From: Desulfobulbaceae bacterium UBA2276
GTDB taxonomy: Bacteria > Desulfobacterota > Desulfobulbia > Desulfobulbales > Desulfocapsaceae
Direction: 5' to 3'
Assembly: GCA_002347085.1 (NCBI GenBank)
Contig: DDWW01000006.1
Coordinates: 1-15,449, forward strand
DNA length: 15,449 nt
Below the pieces are notes generated by a model, which was given only the letters and a program-made list of their open reading frames with translations, made no database searches and was not told the origin of the DNA. The translations under genes were made by a program, and so were the position numbers. Positions 14,221 through 15,449 of this stretch are shown here, one piece after another. The first letter of the stretch is position 1. The number at the start of each line of letters is the position of its first letter.

Positions 14221-14241
14221 TATCCATCCCTGGCCTGCGTA

Positions 14242-14294
14242 AGGGGCCGTAACGAACTGGATAAAAACGTAAGAGTTGTTTTGTAACGGCCCCT
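14242..14294. repeat. Inverted repeat immediately before the leuA ribosome binding site
   Basis: AGGGGCCGT (14242-14250) is the exact complement of ACGGCCCCT (14286-14294). Imperfect inner pairing (AACGAACT with AGAGTTGTT) could lengthen the stem. The right arm and the following A-run (14283-14302) resemble 79-97 near the left end of the window. The leuA ribosome binding site starts only about 5 nt after the stem. Confidence 0.65.
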
Positions 14295-14314
14295 AAAAAA
14301 GGAGTTTGAAGGTC

Positions 14315-15449
14315 ATGAATCCTGATGCCGTAAAAAAATATCGTCCTTATCCCCGGTTGGACCTGCCAACCCGTACCTGGCCAAGCAAGGCCATTACCAA
14401 GGCCCCTGACTGGTGCAGTGTTGATCTGCGTGACGGCAATCAGGCCCTGGTTCAGCCTATGAGCCTGGCTGAGAAGTTGGATTTTTTTCAATTGCTGGTG
14501 GATATTGGTTTCAAGGAGATCGAGATCGGGTTTCCCTCGGCCTCGCAGGTGGAATTTGACTTTGCGAGGACGCTTATTGATCAGGGGCTTATCCCCGAAG
14601 ATGTGACCATTCAGATTCTGACTCCGGCCCGGGAGCATCTCATCAAAAGGAGCTTTGAGGCCTTGAAGGGGGCGAGAAAGGCTATCGTTCATCTTTATAA
14701 TTCTACCTCCACCCTCCAGCGGCGGGTCGTTTTTCAGATGAATCGGGCCGAGATTATTGCCTTGGCTAAGCAAGGGGCGCGGATGATTCGTGAAGAGGCA
14801 ATATTGTATCCCGAGACCTCGTTTCGTTATGAATATTCGCCTGAGAGCTTTACCGGCACTGAACTGGACTTTGCCCTCGAGATCTGCGAGGAGGTCATGG
14901 GGGTGTGGGAGCCGACCCCTGAGAACAGGGTGATCATCAATCTGCCGGCTACCGTCGAGATGGCGACCCCTAATGTCTATGCCGATCAGATCGAGTGGTT
15001 CTGCGGTAACTTGAAGCGCCGGGATTGTGCCATTATCAGCCTGCATGCCCACAATGATCGCGGCTGCGCGGTTGCAGCCACTGAGCTGGCGCTGATGGCC
15101 GGTGGTGATCGGGTTGAGGGTACCTTGTTTGGTAACGGGGAGCGGACCGGCAATGTCGATATCATCACCCTGGCCCTGAATATGTTTACGCAAGGGGTGG
15201 ATCCCGGATTGAATTTCCATGATATCAATCGGGTGATCGATGTCTCCGAGCGGGTGACCCGGATCCCGGTGCATGTCCGTCATCCCTACGCCGGCGAGCT
15301 GGTCTATACCGCCTTTTCCGGCTCTCATCAGGATGCCATCAACAAGGGGATGAACGCCTGTGATGCCTCGGAAGACGGGGTCTGGGCCGTTCCCTATCTG
15401 CCTATTGACCCCAGGGATGTGGGACGGAGCTATGAATCTATTATCCGCA
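14315..15449 (+). CDS. leuA: 2-isopropylmalate synthase LeuA (partial, 3' end outside window)
   Basis: LeuA condenses acetyl-CoA with 2-oxoisovalerate, the first committed step of leucine synthesis. The visible 378 residues run to the window edge without a stop. The N-terminus (KYRPYPRLDLPTRTWPSK) and sequence pattern are those of the longer LeuA type found in Corynebacterium and yeast, about 550-600 residues in full, so a C-terminal leucine-sensing domain is expected beyond the edge. The catalytic start SVDLRDGNQAL has R39 and the metal ligand D40. The metal-binding HAH is at 244-246 in SLHAHNDRG, and GNGERTGNVD is at 273-282. AAGGAG at 14299-14304 lies 10 nt before the ATG. It is divergent from ilvB, across about 715 nt of control region. 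Confidence 0.95.
   Translation, partial: MNPDAVKKYRPYPRLDLPTRTWPSKAITKAPDWCSVDLRDGNQALVQPMSLAEKLDFFQLLVDIGFKEIEIGFPSASQVEFDFARTLIDQGLIPEDVTIQILTPAREHLIKRSFEALKGARKAIVHLYNSTSTLQRRVVFQMNRAEIIALAKQGARMIREEAILYPETSFRYEYSPESFTGTELDFALEICEEVMGVWEPTPENRVIINLPATVEMATPNVYADQIEWFCGNLKRRDCAIISLHAHNDRGCAVAATELALMAGGDRVEGTLFGNGERTGNVDIITLALNMFTQGVDPGLNFHDINRVIDVSERVTRIPVHVRHPYAGELVYTAFSGSHQDAINKGMNACDASEDGVWAVPYLPIDPRDVGRSYESIIR

Noticed and set aside
14114..15328. 404-codon open frame on the minus strand opposite leuA
   Set aside because: It lies antisense to the clearly coding leuA, has no recognisable domain, and follows from codon bias of the sense gene.
1..15449. CRISPR array, tRNA or rRNA genes, riboswitch of a known class
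   Set aside because: No regularly spaced repeats, tRNA-like cloverleaf or rRNA-like sequence were recognised by eye. No T-box or known riboswitch motif was found upstream of ilvB or leuA.

Overview
The window looks like chromosome from a Gram-negative anaerobe, most likely a member of the Desulfobacterota (the former Deltaproteobacteria). The reasons are the cdaA-ybbR-glmM cluster, ilvB-ilvN followed directly by psd-pssA, a small Rieske/cytochrome b pair, and IS and group II intron debris of the kind common in sulfate reducers. The sequence does not fix the genus.

Layout. Positions 1-416 hold a possible gene tail, a long imperfect hairpin and the upstream region of cdaA. Positions 417-3628 (+) are cdaA-ybbR-glmM, which couple cyclic di-AMP synthesis to the first committed steps of cell-wall precursor synthesis. 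Positions 3629-5855 are an accessory strip. It carries a decayed IS3-family transposase (-), a small secreted ComEA-like helix-hairpin-helix protein (+), and the 5' part of a group II intron whose reverse transcriptase is frameshifted and cut off. From 5856 to 13599 everything is on the minus strand. In transcription order it runs ilvB, ilvN, psd, pssA, asd, a 141-bp foldback element, rsmD, coaD, a Rieske protein and a cytochrome b. Three junctions in the window are 4-bp ATGA overlaps: cdaA/ybbR, rsmD/coaD and ilvN/psd. Positions 13600-14314 are a divergent control region, and leuA (+) begins at 14315 and runs off the right end.

Function. ilvBN and leuA are branched-chain amino acid biosynthesis, asd is the aspartate-family branch, and psd/pssA make phosphatidylethanolamine. 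rsmD and coaD are housekeeping genes. The Rieske/cytochrome b pair is a membrane quinol-oxidising module without a cytochrome c partner in view.

The most interesting signal is upstream of leuA. A 26-codon reading frame carries four consecutive leucine codons and includes codons that leuA itself does not use. It is followed by a strong intrinsic terminator and a competing hairpin with the geometry of classical ribosome-mediated attenuation. Other points worth a look are the foldback element with a TTTA duplication after asd, a hairpin motif shared by the cdaA and leuA upstream regions, and a cytochrome b whose Qo motif reads GPWF instead of PEWY.
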